Assembly: GCA_039621445.1 (NCBI GenBank)
Contig: CP154954.1
Location: 22,704,954-22,768,953 of the forward strand
Length of the DNA stretch: 64,000 nucleotides
DNA from: Euglena gracilis
Taxonomy: Eukaryota; Euglenida; Euglenophyceae; Euglenales
Direction: 5' to 3'
The notes under the pieces were generated by a model. That model was not told where the DNA came from, made no database searches, and saw only the letters and a program-made list of their open reading frames with translations. Numbering within the stretch: position 1 is the first letter of the stretch; the number at the start of each line of letters is the position of its first letter. The position numbers were made by a program, and so were the translations under genes. Of the stretch, positions 35,301 to 47,800 are shown in pieces.

Positions 35301-38300
35301 TTTTGATTTCTTGGCCAGCATTTCCAGAACATTGAGCAAGTGGGATCACAACTGCAATTGTCTTTCCTGTTGTTTTTTCCCCCCAGCATTGAACTAATTC
35401 ATTGCTGCCATTGTTTGAACAAAGAAAGAACGTACCCCATGAAAAAAAGCTCTCCAGAACTCTGCCGCTTTCAACAGACCAAAACATGTGCATGCCGAAT
35501 GGAACCCTCTGTGATACAAATTTATGAAGTGAGGGTCGTGTTTTTGGATCTAGCAAGAAAAGTTTGGAGTAAGGTTTATAAATGGGAACAATGTGTGATG
35601 AAGAACAGTGGCTGTACCTTTGTTTATACCTCTGTTTATGGAGTCTCGTTTTCCTAAACAGTTCACGTGGGCACTTGGGCACACTGACCATTGTGGATGT
35701 TCAACAGAATACGTCGAATGACAGGAGAAAATATCCACTCATGTGCAAGTTTGTATGCCTTTATCCACCGATCTTTTTTGCGTCATAGGTTTTGAAGTTG
35801 CACGGGAGGAATTGATGACGATGACGTTTAAACCCTGCAAACCTTTGACATTTTCTTTCAGAATAATGTGCTCTTGTCCGGGATCCTTTTACCATTTTTT
35901 CCACCGGGTTGTTTCGTTTTTGTCCCCAGAAAACTGGAGTTGCACACCCAAAGTAGCCGTCGCAGGTGGTCGTTGGGGCGGTATACGATGTGTAATGTCT
36001 TAAACGTTGCTTTCGTGGTTGGTTTGCACAAATCTGACGATGTTCGCCTGTGCACAAGTGAGTGGTTTTGCGCCAAATGCGCACACCAACGACGTGCGCA
36101 TTTGTGCAAACCAACCACTTTTTTACATCCTCGACACACTGGTCTTTGACACAGACCAGACCGTTGATTGATTATCTCGGCGTTCTTCACCACCAGAAGT
36201 TCATTCTTTCCCTACGTGTGGCCCTCCGGGTGGCTGGGCATCCTTGTGGAGCGGCTACCCCGTCCTGTGCCTCCGCAACATCATGGCCGGGGCCATGCTG
36301 CCGCGAGGCGGAGCACGCCCCCGCGGTCGTGTAACGTCGGCCGGTTCATGGTGTTCGACTGCTTCGACGACGCCGTCCTCTTCATAAATCCGGCGGCGCA
36401 GCAGCTGTTGGCAGAGCAAAGTCAGTACTCCGTGGCCAGTGTGCGATGTGCATTCACGAATTTCATGCGATCTGGTCGATGCGATCTGGTGGATGTGGTG
36501 TGGTGGATGCGCTCAGAAATTTGACATGCGCCATTTGTGTCAAATACTTTTATAATATTTCCATTCTGTTGTGCCTAAAATGCCAATTTTTTTTGTGTGG
36601 ATTTAATCACCTGTGTGTTGAAATGAATGCGATGAGAATAGCGTGCACAGGATATTTCTGCTCAAAAAAACCTCTGAACTTTTTTTTTTTGCTGTTTTCA
36701 ATAACAGCTTCAACAATTGTTGTGCATTATCCTGCCTGTTCTGTACTACGTTGGGGGTCCACTGGGGTTGTTCTGAATGATGGTCGTGGGTGGATGGGTT
36801 CCCGAAAAAGGGGTGGGTGGTTTTGGGTCCCGGGGAAAAGCCCACCAGGGGCGCCACTGTGAATCTGTGGGGAAGTGGGTGGTGTGACCAGGACTGACCC
36901 CCAAGAAGTGATTACGCCCTCCCAGAGGACCCTGTAGACAACCAGGTTGTAACGCTGAGGATGAATTTGGTGGTGCCGGCATTCCATGTGCTTTTCGCAT
37001 TGTCTGGGCATTCCGCGCTGCCTTCGGCTGTTCTGTTAGGTAAAGGAGCTGCCAACGGCATGGTGTCACTCAAGCAGTCTTGAATGGTTGTGGTGCAGCG
37101 CAGCGTGGCCCGAGGCACAGTGTGATGTACACTGTGATTTCCCCCAAAAGTCCAAATGTTTTGAGGCAGATTTCATAGCAAAGAGTTGCTTCTGTTCGGC
37201 TGTTTTTTAAAAAAAACTTTTGGCATTTTAACCATGTTCTTGCGACAATGTACTGGCATCACAAGATATTGCACACGTTCCCACTTGCGTGGTGCATTGT
37301 GTGCATGCTTGTGAAGTTTCTCAGGTATAAAGTCCCCCCCCCCCGATAAACAATCCCCAGGTTGTTCGCCACCCTCGCAGGGGGCTGGGCGAGCGCCACC
37401 GATCATTTGATTTGATTCTCCCTTTCTTTGTGTACTGACCCCCTTCCCCCCCGGCCTTGGGGCCACCAGTTTGTCAGTTGGGAGACCACTCCTTGCGTTG
37501 TGTTGTTTTCGGTGTGCTGCTGACCGTCGTTGGCTCTCATTAATGTGAACCTGCAACGGATTTTCTACATTTTCACATTTCCCACAACCTGCTGGCATCA
37601 CAGCCGCGATGGTCGGTGGTTGCTTCATGTGGTGTGGTGGGCGTTGATTCATTACATCTACGTCACCCCCCCCCCCCCCCCCCCCCAGGGCAGAACGGGA
37701 AGGCCTGGTGGGGGGGGGCGACCCCCCACCTTGGAGGTGGGGGGGGTGGACCCCCACCCACCACAGCATTTTCACAAGTTTTTTTAAACAAAATTTTCCC
37801 GGCGCAAAGGCGCCAGGAAAAAATTTTGGTGTCGAAAATTGGTGCTCCTGGAAATACGGGAGGAGGTGGTGGCCCACCACCACCCTGGCTGTTTGGCCGA
37901 TGGGTTGGGTTGGCCGTTGGGTGAGCCGTGGGTCAGTCCGACCCAGCCTTTCTTTTCAAGGTGGGTTTTGGATGGGTGGGTGGGTGGGTTGACCCCGGGG
38001 TCAACCCACCGGGGAGGGTTTGAGAAGAGTGGGTGGGTGAGTTTGGGTTGCCCCGCTGGGTGGCGGGGGCTGGCACCGGACTGTTACCCCATCGCTGGCA
38101 TGGCGGCGGCCGTCTTCTCCACCCCGGCGGACAGCGTACTGACGAAGGTGACCCGGGCAGGGCATTTGTTATCCAGATCCCCCCTCCCCCAGGGGGCGGC
38201 CGACCAGCCAGTACTTCTTCCCCCAGCCAGCAGCTCCCAGCCAGGCGGCGCCCCCTCCCCCCTGTCCCGGGGTTCAGTGGACTTGACGTTTTCGGAGGCT

Positions 38301-39659
38301 TGCGAGAATTTTATGGTTTTTATGAACCTAAACCCAACCGGACCTGGAGTGGATTTGGACTTTTTTTTGCCTGTTTCTGGGTTCCAGCAGGTGCAGCCCG
38401 GCCGCTGGTGGGACCCACCCCCCTGGCCCCTTCACCCCCTGGGGGGGGGGGGTCCAGCCAGCACCTTTTTCCAGCCAGCTGGAACTCCCCGGGAAAGAAA
38501 TCCGAAGAAATTCCCTGGATCTGGGGGCCCCGGCGCGGCCTCTCCATCCCGGAAGCGGCCCGGGAGGTGTACCGCGAGCAGGGCCTCCCAGGCTTCTTCC
38601 GGGGCGTCGTCCCCCGAGTGGCGGCCAGGGGCCTGTCCCATCTGCCGGGCAGGGCCATTTTGGTGCAGATCGGGGGTTTGCTTCCCTGATAGAGTTATCT
38701 CCCCCCCTCCATCAGGCTGGTCTTTAAGGCGGTGCCGACCCCACCCCGGGGGGAGGGTGCCTGTCTGGGCAGGCACTCCAAGGCACCCAGATCCGACCCC
38801 GGGGGGGGGGGGTAGGGCACATGGCCAAAAGTGCCGGGCACTCGGCCAAGACACCTCCGGTTCCAAAGGCGCCGGAAGCCAGGCACCGACCCGGGGGGGG
38901 GGGGCTGCCTGCCCAGACACTCCAGGGCACTCCGAGACCCCCACCCCCTGGGGTTGGTCAATGTCAGTCTGCCCTCCATGTTAGCACCCAGTGCCCAAGT
39001 TAGTGCTACACCTCTGAGCCTCCGACAGTCAAAGCCCGAAACAGCGTGTCCCTCAAAAAGCCATTTCACGCTGAACCAGGGCACAAATAAGCGTGCCCCC
39101 TACCCTGGGGGTCCGAAGCCACGGTCCAGAAACGTGCACATCCCGGGCACTTAAATGGGAATCACCTTTGTCTCTGATGCGGATAATAACCCTCTCCGTC
39201 TGCGCCGCCATCTTTGTCTCTGCACCTCGCAGTTTCACGATTGTCGATTCCGATTCCATTGCCATTCTCCATCCGACGTTCATTTGTTTTTCCATCTGCA
39301 TGTGTGTACATCAACATAAGACATGCATTCACACGTGTGGCTGCAAGTAAACCCCCTCCCAAATAACAAACCCCCTCAAATAACACCCCCCCCCCCAAAT
39401 AACACCCCCCTTGGGGGCCGATTTCGAGTGCCCAAATAACACCCCCTGTTTTCCTTTGGTTTTCCCTGTAAAAATAACCCCCCCAAATAACCCCCCCCCC
39501 CCATGGTGCCCCAGTTCGGGTGCCCAAATAACACACCGGGGGGAGTGTTATTTAGGGGGGTGTACTTTCCATTCCTCTCCTCCTTCCCAGCAGGCAGAGG
39601 CCCCTTCTCCATGGGCCATGCTGCTGAATGCGCCGCAGTTCTTCATCTATCAGGCCTGA
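32392..39659 (+). CDS. Mitochondrial carrier (SLC25), phosphate-carrier-like
   Basis: Inner-membrane transporter of three tandem repeats, here split over many exons with all three carrier signatures: 'PLEVIKTRMQ' (32,424-32,453), 'PFETAKIRM' (33,837-33,863) and 'PADSVLTKV' (38,120-38,150). Other pieces: 32,845-32,957 ('VQDIVDHAGWRGLTLGTGAT'), 33,325-33,424 ('FVIFPMFELGKLYLSGTLGE'), 34,741-34,810 ('VQTHIRPELKVPVSRDAFLA'), 36,200-36,430 ('ASLWSGYPVLCLRNIMAGAM', 'RFMVFDCFDDAVLF'), about 38,060-38,148 ('LAPDCYPIAGMAAAVFSTPA'), about 38,550-38,640 ('AAREVYREQGLPGFFRG') and a terminal exon ending TGA 39,657-39,659 ('LLNAPQFFIYQA'). Spacing and the Pro-Ala-Asp-Ser third signature resemble the phosphate carrier. 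Phases agree from 32,957 to 33,325, across 33,879/34,741 and at 36,200. One frame change is apparent inside the 36.3-kb exon. Confidence 0.75.
33106..33246 (+). CDS. Symmetrical 141-bp exon inside the carrier gene
   Basis: Bounded by TTGCAAAG and GTACAC, exactly 47 codons long and phase 2 at both ends, so including or skipping it keeps the carrier frame. It falls between the end of carrier repeat 1 and the 'FVIFPMFELGK' helix, where phosphate carriers have no insertion. In the phase of its neighbours it reads Ser/Lys/Asn-rich sequence; another frame ('VDVLKFFALFTPPEKML') is also open. It may be a cassette exon or an intronic sequence that looks like one. Confidence 0.4.
34133..34481. mobile_element. 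Inverted-repeat element in a carrier intron
   Basis: CATTGCTTAACACC (34,133) and GGTCGCTAAGCAATG (34,481) are imperfect inverted ends. The interior has GACTGACTGGTTTT/AAAGTGACTGACTGG blocks, C/G runs and a GGCGCCGAAGGCGCC hairpin. No clear target duplication. Confidence 0.5.
39350..39560. repeat. AATAACACCCCCC palindromic cassette
   Basis: Repeated CAAATAACA(A)CCCCCC units interleaved with 'GATTTCGAGTGCCCAAATAA' and 'CAGTTCGGGTGCCCAAATAA', closing with the inverse GTGTTATTTAGGGGGG. It sits immediately before the last exon of the carrier gene. Confidence 0.75.
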
Positions 39660-42600
39660 AAGACCTCTTCTTCGACAGCCTAATTTCTGGTCGCGTCTGA
39701 CCCCATCTGCCAGGGTTCCCACACAGGCCTGCCTGTGCCACTCTTTACCCACCTGCGTCAGTTTTCTTTTTGCAAAGGGATATCTTTGCTGGAAAGCATC
39801 TTTTTCAGCAAACACCTCCACTTATAAACCGAAGGGGAGGGGGGTTACAAGTGGGGTTTATAAATCAAGGAAATTTTGGTGACAATCTGACCCTCCTAAA
39901 TGACCCCAGGACCCCCCTCAATTTGTCAATTTTTGGCAAAATTTGTCAAAAATGGCATGCTTGATGATGGTCAGTTACAATGAAACTGCCACAAATCAGT
40001 TTTGGGAGGTTGTCCCAGCGGCTTTTATTTTTCATCCCTGGGGGGGGGGGGGTTATAAGTCAAAGTTTGGTTGGTCGCCCAAGGGGGGTTTGCAAGTGGG
40101 GGGGGGGGTCGCTGAACTCTTATCTTTGACGATGAAAATTCCTTGCTTTGGCTCCCCCGTTCCCCCAAGACCAAAACTTTTGTCATTTTTTTTATTTTTT
40201 TGGCATCTTTGCATTTTTCTGGTTATGCAAAACGTACAAGCTCCTGGCTGCTTCCCCAAATCGTGTGTGGCAGTAATGCCCAGCGTAGGCTGGCCTGGCT
40301 GGAGCCAGATTGCAAACGTTTGGTCTAGGCTGTGCCACATTGCCTCGCGGTCAATGGCTTCCGCCTGCCCATTGGCGCCCGACTCTCACCCCACTCTCTT
40401 GTTGAACAAGGCAAGTTGACAGTGGCGGAATTTTTTGAAGGTCCAGAAGGGGTCTCAATTTTTGGTGCGAAGCCCCAGAAGATGCTTTGGACCAAAAATG
40501 CTCCCCCCCACCCTCGTGGGCCCCTGGGGGACTAGGGGTGTGTGGGACGGTGCCAGACCCTCCTGTGTCCTAAACATCTTTGGACCAGGGCTTGGGGGGG
40601 AATTCAAATGCACGTTTTTTGTGCCTTTTCCAGTTTTTTTTTGATTTTTGCAAAAGTTGCATTTTTTCCCCTGACGATTTATTGATTTCTGCTGGGGAAA
40701 TTTTTGGACGTACAAATCTCCACTTTTTGGAACTTTTTTTCGCCTGGAGACAAAATTATTGTTTTTTCCTTGCATTGTTGCATTTTTTGTCCAAAAAATT
40801 GCATAAAAATTTGCATTTGAACCAGAATGTTCCCGAAATCGGACCAAAAATATCCTTCAAAATGTAATCATTCTCCTATGAAATTTCATTTTTTTGCTAC
40901 AATTGCATTTTTGTTGCACAGTTTGCCCTGTTTCCCCCCTGATTTTGTTTTTTTTTAGGTGGAAAAATGTGAATGATTGTATAAATATGTGTCATCTAAA
41001 TATATGTGCAATGTTAGATAATGAAAAAATTTCACTGGAGGAGATGAAGTTTTTCCAAGTCCTCTCCAGCAGAAAGTGTACATCCCAGGGGACTTTATGG
41101 ATGTATTTACATGCAACTTGCATGAGGTTCTGGACTCAATGACCAAGAGATCGTATAGATTGAGATGTATTTCATGTGCACAGTTAGGTTTCACTATGGA
41201 CAAAAAGTAAAATCAATTTCTCTTTCTTGGTACAAAGTCTGGATTACAATGCCACGGGGAAAATTCCAAAAAGTAACAGGATAATGGGGAAGATGGGGAT
41301 GAGCAAATAAAGAAAATTTGTGTACACAATGGTGAAAATTGAAATTTTGGTAAAAGAATACAGGGCAACCCAGAATCCGCAGAGAATGCATGAGAGAACT
41401 GGAAAGAGCCGGAAGAAACGGGCGAAATCTGACAACAAGTGTGCTGACTGACAAACACCCATATTGGCACATCTTCAACGTCTCTCTCAGCCATTCCCTC
41501 CCGGAAGCCCCAACCCGCAGCCTCTCATCATGGGTGTCCGTCGCAACCGCCAGCGGTCGACTCCAATGTTTGCTTCTCATCCATGCTGCCCTCCCCCACG
41601 GTGGCCACTGTTGCCACCGCTGCTGTTGCCACAGCTTTGCCTCCCTCCTCTGCCTTTGCGAGAGCGAGTTCGGGCCTCGCACGCGACCCCCACCCCGGCC
41701 CAACGGCCCTCTCGGGGCCCGCAGCCCGTCCAGCCGTGTGCTGTGGCTGAGGCCTCCTTCCCCCCGGACAGTCGCCGGGACGATCGACCGTTGCCTCTGG
41801 CGGCTGCGCTGCTTCTGCCTGCCAGGCATTGGGAGCAAGCACACTGTTTGAGGCACGATCGTCCCAGGCAATCCCAAGGCACCAAGGAAATGCCCCTTGC
41901 CACCCCAGGCGGCTGGTAATTTTCATTAGAAAAGCCAACCAGAAACCTATGATACCTACGTTTGTTAAAGCAGGGTTTTTGAATGACCCATAACCGCATC
42001 AGTCCTTCATCCACCATCGTGATTTAACGTGATTTCACTGGGAAAAAATCTGACCAAATCTTGGATTCGTGGTTGTTCGCGAATTCTCGTTCCTATCCAT
42101 CCACCTCAGGTTTGCAGTTGGGACAACAATTTGCCTACCCCCCTCTGGGGAATTGTCCTCTCCCAGGAAAATGCCACCTAACCTCTGTACTCGCTGACCT
42201 GTCACCTTCCTCTGTGACCTGTCAATCTCAATTTTTTGGGGGATTTGACGTTTTCTCACAGAAAATAAATTTTTTTGAAGGTGAAAATTGAGTGGACCCC
42301 ATTTTGGAATTTTAGCCACAAAAATATGAAGGACAGATGAAAGAATCGCTTTTTTTTGGATTTATGGGTCAGTGGGGTGTCAGGAGTTTTGTCTTCTTCT
42401 TTCCAACCCGGATCCCGAGGAATTGTCACCTAAGCCCCGTCCGTACTCACAGACCTGTCACCATGGGGACCTGTCACCTACCTCTGTACTCGCTGACTTG
42501 ACAGGTGAAAATTTCTGGGATGTCTGAGGAAGCGTTTTTTCCGCTTCCTCCTCTTCCGCTTTCTGCTTCAAACCGTCCAAAATTGTTGGGCAATTTATGC

Positions 42601-44356
42601 TGCCTGAGGGAGAAAGTATTGGAGTCCACCAACATCGGTTTTTCTCATCACCATTTTTTTATATATTTGCCATCCTCTTTGTCATTTCCCTGGCTGGAAC
42701 ACCTTGGGGTTTTGTTTTTTCGTTGATCAAATGTGTGAGTCTGAAATTGCTGAGTATTTTCTAAGGAACTCTCAAGTAACCCCCCCCCCCTAATAAGTGC
42801 ACGGCTGTGCACATTTTAAGGACGTAGTTTTGGACGCCAAGGGGTACACTTATTAGGGCACTAATAAGTGCGCAGCGCCCTAATAAGTGCACAAAGTACA
42901 ACATACCACTCTTTTTCAGTTTTCCCCTTTCTTATGATGTCAAGCTATGAGTTAAGTGATTATGTAAAAATATTTGGCCTGAGAAGGACAGTTCTGAGAA
43001 TTATGTGTGCTTTCCAACCTGAGATGTGACAGTGATTTCTCCTTTGGGTGTGTGTGCACTTTTAGGGAGGTAATTTCGGACCCTTGGGGGGTGCACACTT
43101 ATTAGGGCACTGTGCACAATTAGGGCACTGCGCACTTATTTGGGAAGGGGGGTTTAAAGGGACACTGAAAGCTTCTCAATTCCCAATGCAATTTTTGCCA
43201 GTATGTTGCAGCGCAATGATGTGAAGGATACACCATTCCTGTGTATTACAAAGAAACAAGTATGACTGACAATGATTTGAAGAGTTCAAGCACACCCACC
43301 CACCTTAAGACTTGCCCTCTCTTAGTGCGCTTAACTGCTCATTTTTTGATTGAATTATCAACACATCATTGATCCACCTGCATTTGGCCTTTTTCCTGCT
43401 TCATTTGTCAGAGATCATACCATATGTTCTGAAAATTGCATAACGGCATCAAAGTTGTGCAACTCTGTTTTTTTTTTAAACAATGGAAAGTTTTGCCCTT
43501 GGGAAAAAACCACCTCTGCCTGTGAGAGGTGGTTTGCCTGCTCCGACCCCTGCTGTGACACTGTCAAGGCACATCGCATGCAGGTTTTTATCTTCGATCG
43601 GCATCTTTCTTGGACCTCCCAGAATGATTTGTTTTGTTTTCAAGGTTGGTATTCCAGATGGGGACGAGTATAGCTAATGGCGAAGGTCAAACTGCTCAGC
43701 GTCGAATTCCTCGTGATCCATAACCACAGATTCAGATCCACTTAACACCTGCGTGACCCATCTGAGGGGATTTCGAGAGTGGGTGGGTGGGTCCTGGACC
43801 CCCTCCCTGGGGGGGGGGGTTAGGAGGTTTGCACCCCCTACAGGGCCCTGGAGCATAATCCCTCGGCCTCATTGGCTGTTTCCCGAATGGAAACAATCCA
43901 AGGTATCCTTTTGAGCTTAGCCTTATTTTAATTTTTTTTCTGTGGAATTTTTGAAACTGTGGGCAAAGATCACAAACTTTCGACCGGGGAGGGTCTGGGG
44001 GTCGATGTCGTGGTTTTTTTTCTGGTTCGTCCACACAAAAGAGCCACCCTGAAAATGCATTGGCGGGCTTGGGGCCATTTTCCCTTCGAAGTGGCCAACC
44101 TTTGCCACCGCTCCCCAACCTTTTAGTAATGTGCGGTGTGCGTGCTTGTGCAACCTTTTCGGCTATAGGGGGGCCCTTGGCCTTCATCCCTCGGCCTTTT
44201 TGGCTGTTTCCCGAATGACCGCGTCAAATCACGCACAGTCACGTCAAATCACGATTGAATTGCGTCGCTGGCACGGTTTTGTGAAAAGTGTGGGTTTCCG
44301 CTGCAGCAGGATGGAACAGTCCCCACCTTTGTTGACCAAATCGTCTCCGGGCACAG
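39660..44356. other. Long stretch between the carrier and Nudix genes, no firm gene
   Basis: 39,820-40,120 has CTTATAAACC/GGTTTATAAG palindromic blocks, a variant of the AATAA-C cassettes; 42,770-43,150 has TAATAAGTGC blocks of the same type. GC-rich open frames at 41,500-41,860 (Pro/Ala/Arg-rich on both strands) and 43,480-43,670 ('FALGKKPPLPVRGG') could be exons, perhaps 5' exons of the Nudix gene, but no family supports them. Confidence 0.4.
42770..43150. repeat. TAATAAGTGC palindromic cassette
   Basis: Inverted blocks (CTAATAAGTGC / GCACTTATTAG) occur at 42,790-42,900 and again at 43,085-43,145, around 'GTAGTTTTGGACGCCAAGGG' and 'GTAATTTCGGACCCTTGGGG', which are diverged copies of one core. 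Confidence 0.7.
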
Positions 44357-44787
44357 CGCCTCGCCCTACACCACATGGCCGCGGAGGCCACCCTCCACCT
44401 CTCGTCCGCGGACGTCCCCATGGTTTGGCCGACTGCCCAGGCCTCGGTTCTGCTCTTTTCGCCTCAGAGTGGGGGGGGGGTACTCTCCGCTGTGTGCCCA
44501 ACCCTGGCAGTGCCCTTGGCGTACTTCGACATGGACGCCGGGACCCTGGGCGCCATCAAGAAGTTCCCCGCCTTCGCGGACTGGGCGCTGGCAGTACCCA
44601 GCCACCCCGAGTTTCGCGTCACTGGGTAGGCTTCCGTTCGTGGCAACACAAGTTGTGGACAAGATGAGTGCTGTGCTGTCACAGACATCATGGTGCCTGA
44701 GTGAGTGTGTACATGAGTGAGTGAGTGAGTGTGTGTGTATGCCGTTTGGTGTGGTACATGGCATGGCGTGGCGTCGCATGACGTCGT

Positions 44788-44858
<71 letters not shown>

Positions 44859-47800
44859 AGTTATTAAGCCAGACCCGTCCTACCACTGGGGGTCCAGCCA
44901 CCCAGCACCTTTTCCCCAGACAGCAGCTCCCAGCCAGGCTAAGGACCCCCCCCCCCCCTGAGCGGTAATAAAGTTTTGCAGCCTGTAAAGCCGGCCTGGA
45001 CTGAAAGTATTTGAAAAGTGTTCAAAATATACAAAATGGCCATTTTTGACCGTCCATATTTTGGCTGAAAAAGTACATGCCAGCTGAGTTTGAGCCCTTT
45101 TTTTTGCCTGTTTTCAGGTGCAGCTGGGTCCAGCCCGGCAGCCGGTAGGACCCCCCCAGCCAGCCAGTACCTTTTTCCAGCCGCACCCCAGGGGGTCCTG
45201 AAATAAATTAAATGGTGCATACGTATGCCAGTCCCTGAGCGGCGTCACGGAAGCCTGTCACCAAGGTGGAGGTGGAAAATGTGCGGTGGATTGGGCAGCG
45301 AGTCGATGGGGTCCGGGCAAAGGTGGACGTGCAGTCGACGTCTGGTCAGGTGGTGACGCAGGCCACAGGGTTGCCTGTCGTTTGCCATTGCCAGTCCGGG
45401 CCGTCGAAGGTTCTTCAAGCATTTTGGTGGGGGGGCGGTCTTCACGAAGAATGGGCGGCTGGGTTTGGCACTGGAACTTTTTTTTTGTGTCGGATGACTC
45501 CACCCCTGGGGGTGGGTGGGTGGGTGGTCCGGGGCCAAGCCCCCCCCCAGGTGGCTCAGAGAGGTCCCCACGCCAGGGGGCCTGAGTCTGAGCTGCCAGA
45601 AAAGCTCCAGAAAATCTTTAGAAAACGCCTTCAGACACTCCCCCCCCCCGCCCCGGGTTTTGAGCTGTCCTGGGTGGTGGGGCGCCCCTCCTCCTTCATC
45701 CTTCTCAGGGATCGCAAAGCGAATCTCTGGATACCACCGCTGCGCCATTTGGGTGAGGAACACTGGAACTTCCCAAAGCGTGGCACACACCACACAACCC
45801 CCACACAAGACAAGCAATGAGAAGAAAACAGGTCTATCCATAAGGTTGCCAAGCCGGAGGGGAGCCACCATCTGGGCCAGGGGCGGTCACAAAAATACAA
45901 GAGAATCAGGCGGCCTAAATGAGACTCCCCCCCAAAGCTTTCCAGCAAAGCACCTAACTCCCCGCCCCCCAATTGAATCACGGGGCCGCAACAAGCGCAG
46001 GGTCCAAATAGAGAGCACCTGCTGCCAAAGGCGACGATCCGCTGCAAGCGCACCCCTCATTTCCATGGGATTTCTAAATAAAATCAACAAAAATCTCGCA
46101 GGTAGGGTCCAACTAGAAGCGCACGCCCCCGTCGCGGCCGTCCGACGCCCACGGCTCCGAGGCGGCGGTCCGCTGTAAGCGCAATGTGCTTCTATTGGGG
46201 GTTTAACAGTAAGTCCCGGGTCTTATTTGGGGGACGGTCACAACAACACCTGCGGGGGTCTGAAACTCTCCTTCATCGAAAAAGCAGAAAACGGCGGTTT
46301 ATTTGAAAGGCTCGGCCGGCAGCGATTCTGCGGCAGCGCCGTGTGGCGCGGTGGTGGACACGGCGGAGCACAAGGAGCTGGCGGTGGTGCTGCCCGTCCT
46401 GCGACGGCCCGGGGGGCAGTTCCTCTTCCTCGAGCGGAGCACCTTCGTCACCCCCGGCCGCCGCTCCCTCGTCGCCCTGCAGGGCCACGTGGCGGGGCCC
46501 CGGGACGTGCCCAGGGCCACTGGCCAGTCAGCCGTTTGAAAACCTGACGTCGCTCCAGCTCGCCAAACTTTTTTTTTTGCAGTACGGGTCGCCAATGGTC
46601 ATTGCGCCAATATCGACCCCCTCACAAGGAACCCCCTGGGCTGCACAAGAGAGTCAGCATGGTTTGGAGCCCCCCCCCCCCCGGTGCTCGTCCGCAATGT
46701 CGGCCCCCCCGTCGGCGTCCCACACCCTGCCCCCAGTGCTGCGCGACGCCGCGGCGCTGGAGGCCATTGGGCTGCACCCCAGCCACGCTGTTCCCTGGTG
46801 GGTGTCCTGCCCTCGCAACCAGGCTCTGCTTAAGGGATTGCAGTACCCCCCCCCCCGAGTGGCGTGCTGGATTGCAGCTAGTCCAAATTTGGCTAGTGGG
46901 ATTTCTAGCAGACCTCCCCCCCCCCGGGAGGTCTGCTAGCAGGGCTAGCTAGTGGAATTTTTTTTCCAGTGACCGGCCCCCCGGTCCTTAAGCAGAAGCC
47001 TGCTCGCAACCCGGGGGGTGCATATACCCACCTAGTTTGAGAGAGAAAAGGACCTAAGAATATACACGTCCCGAGTGACGTGGCATGTGGCGTCACTCTA
47101 ATCATGCATGACCTGTCCATTCGGGACACACCAGAGGTACACGAATCCATGGCTGAGAGCAGTGATGAGAGCGAGCCCCAGCAAGCCCGCAGGTGGGTGG
47201 GGCAGTGCCTGTGACGCGGGTATGACTGGCTTTTTTTGAGTGATCGGCTGGCTTCCCCTCCCACCCCAGAGAAGCGACGGTGTGGCCCCAGCCCGGCGGA
47301 CATCACGCCCCTGTCCCCCAAGGCGTTCCACTGCAGCACCGACGGCAGCGCGGAGGCAGTGCGCTTCTTCTGCTGGACGATCGGCGACCGCCCCATGACG
47401 CACTTCCCGGCGCCGTACGGCGCGCAGGCGACGGCCGGCGAATGACCACAACGCTGAAGGTGCGGAAGGTCTTCCAGCCCCCTGGGGCCAATTTCTGTAC
47501 CTTTCTGAGCTTCCAGGGGGTTCTCATGGCAAGTTTTCAGCAAGTTTTAGGGTTTCACATACCTAGCCCCCCCCTGAGAAATTGCTATGCCCGGGAAACT
47601 GTCATGGTCCCAGTAAACCCCCCCCAAAAATAAGACCCCGGGTCCATTTCATGGGTCGGTTGCTGGAAAGCCCGAGGGGGGGGGGTCTTATTCATGGGGG
47701 GGTCCATTTTATGGATTTTTGCTGGAAAATTTTCGACCCCCCATAATGTCCAAAAATGCCCCCCAAAATACCATTTTTCGAAAACTTCGGCGCTTCGCGC

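Noticed and set aside
37173-37883. 236-codon minus-strand ORF in the carrier-gene intron
   Set aside because: It crosses C/G runs and a GGCGC hairpin element, has low-complexity composition, and is antisense to the carrier gene.
45245-45871. 208-codon minus-strand ORF
   Set aside because: Antisense to the Nudix exon at 45,255-45,350 and to C/G-run repeats.
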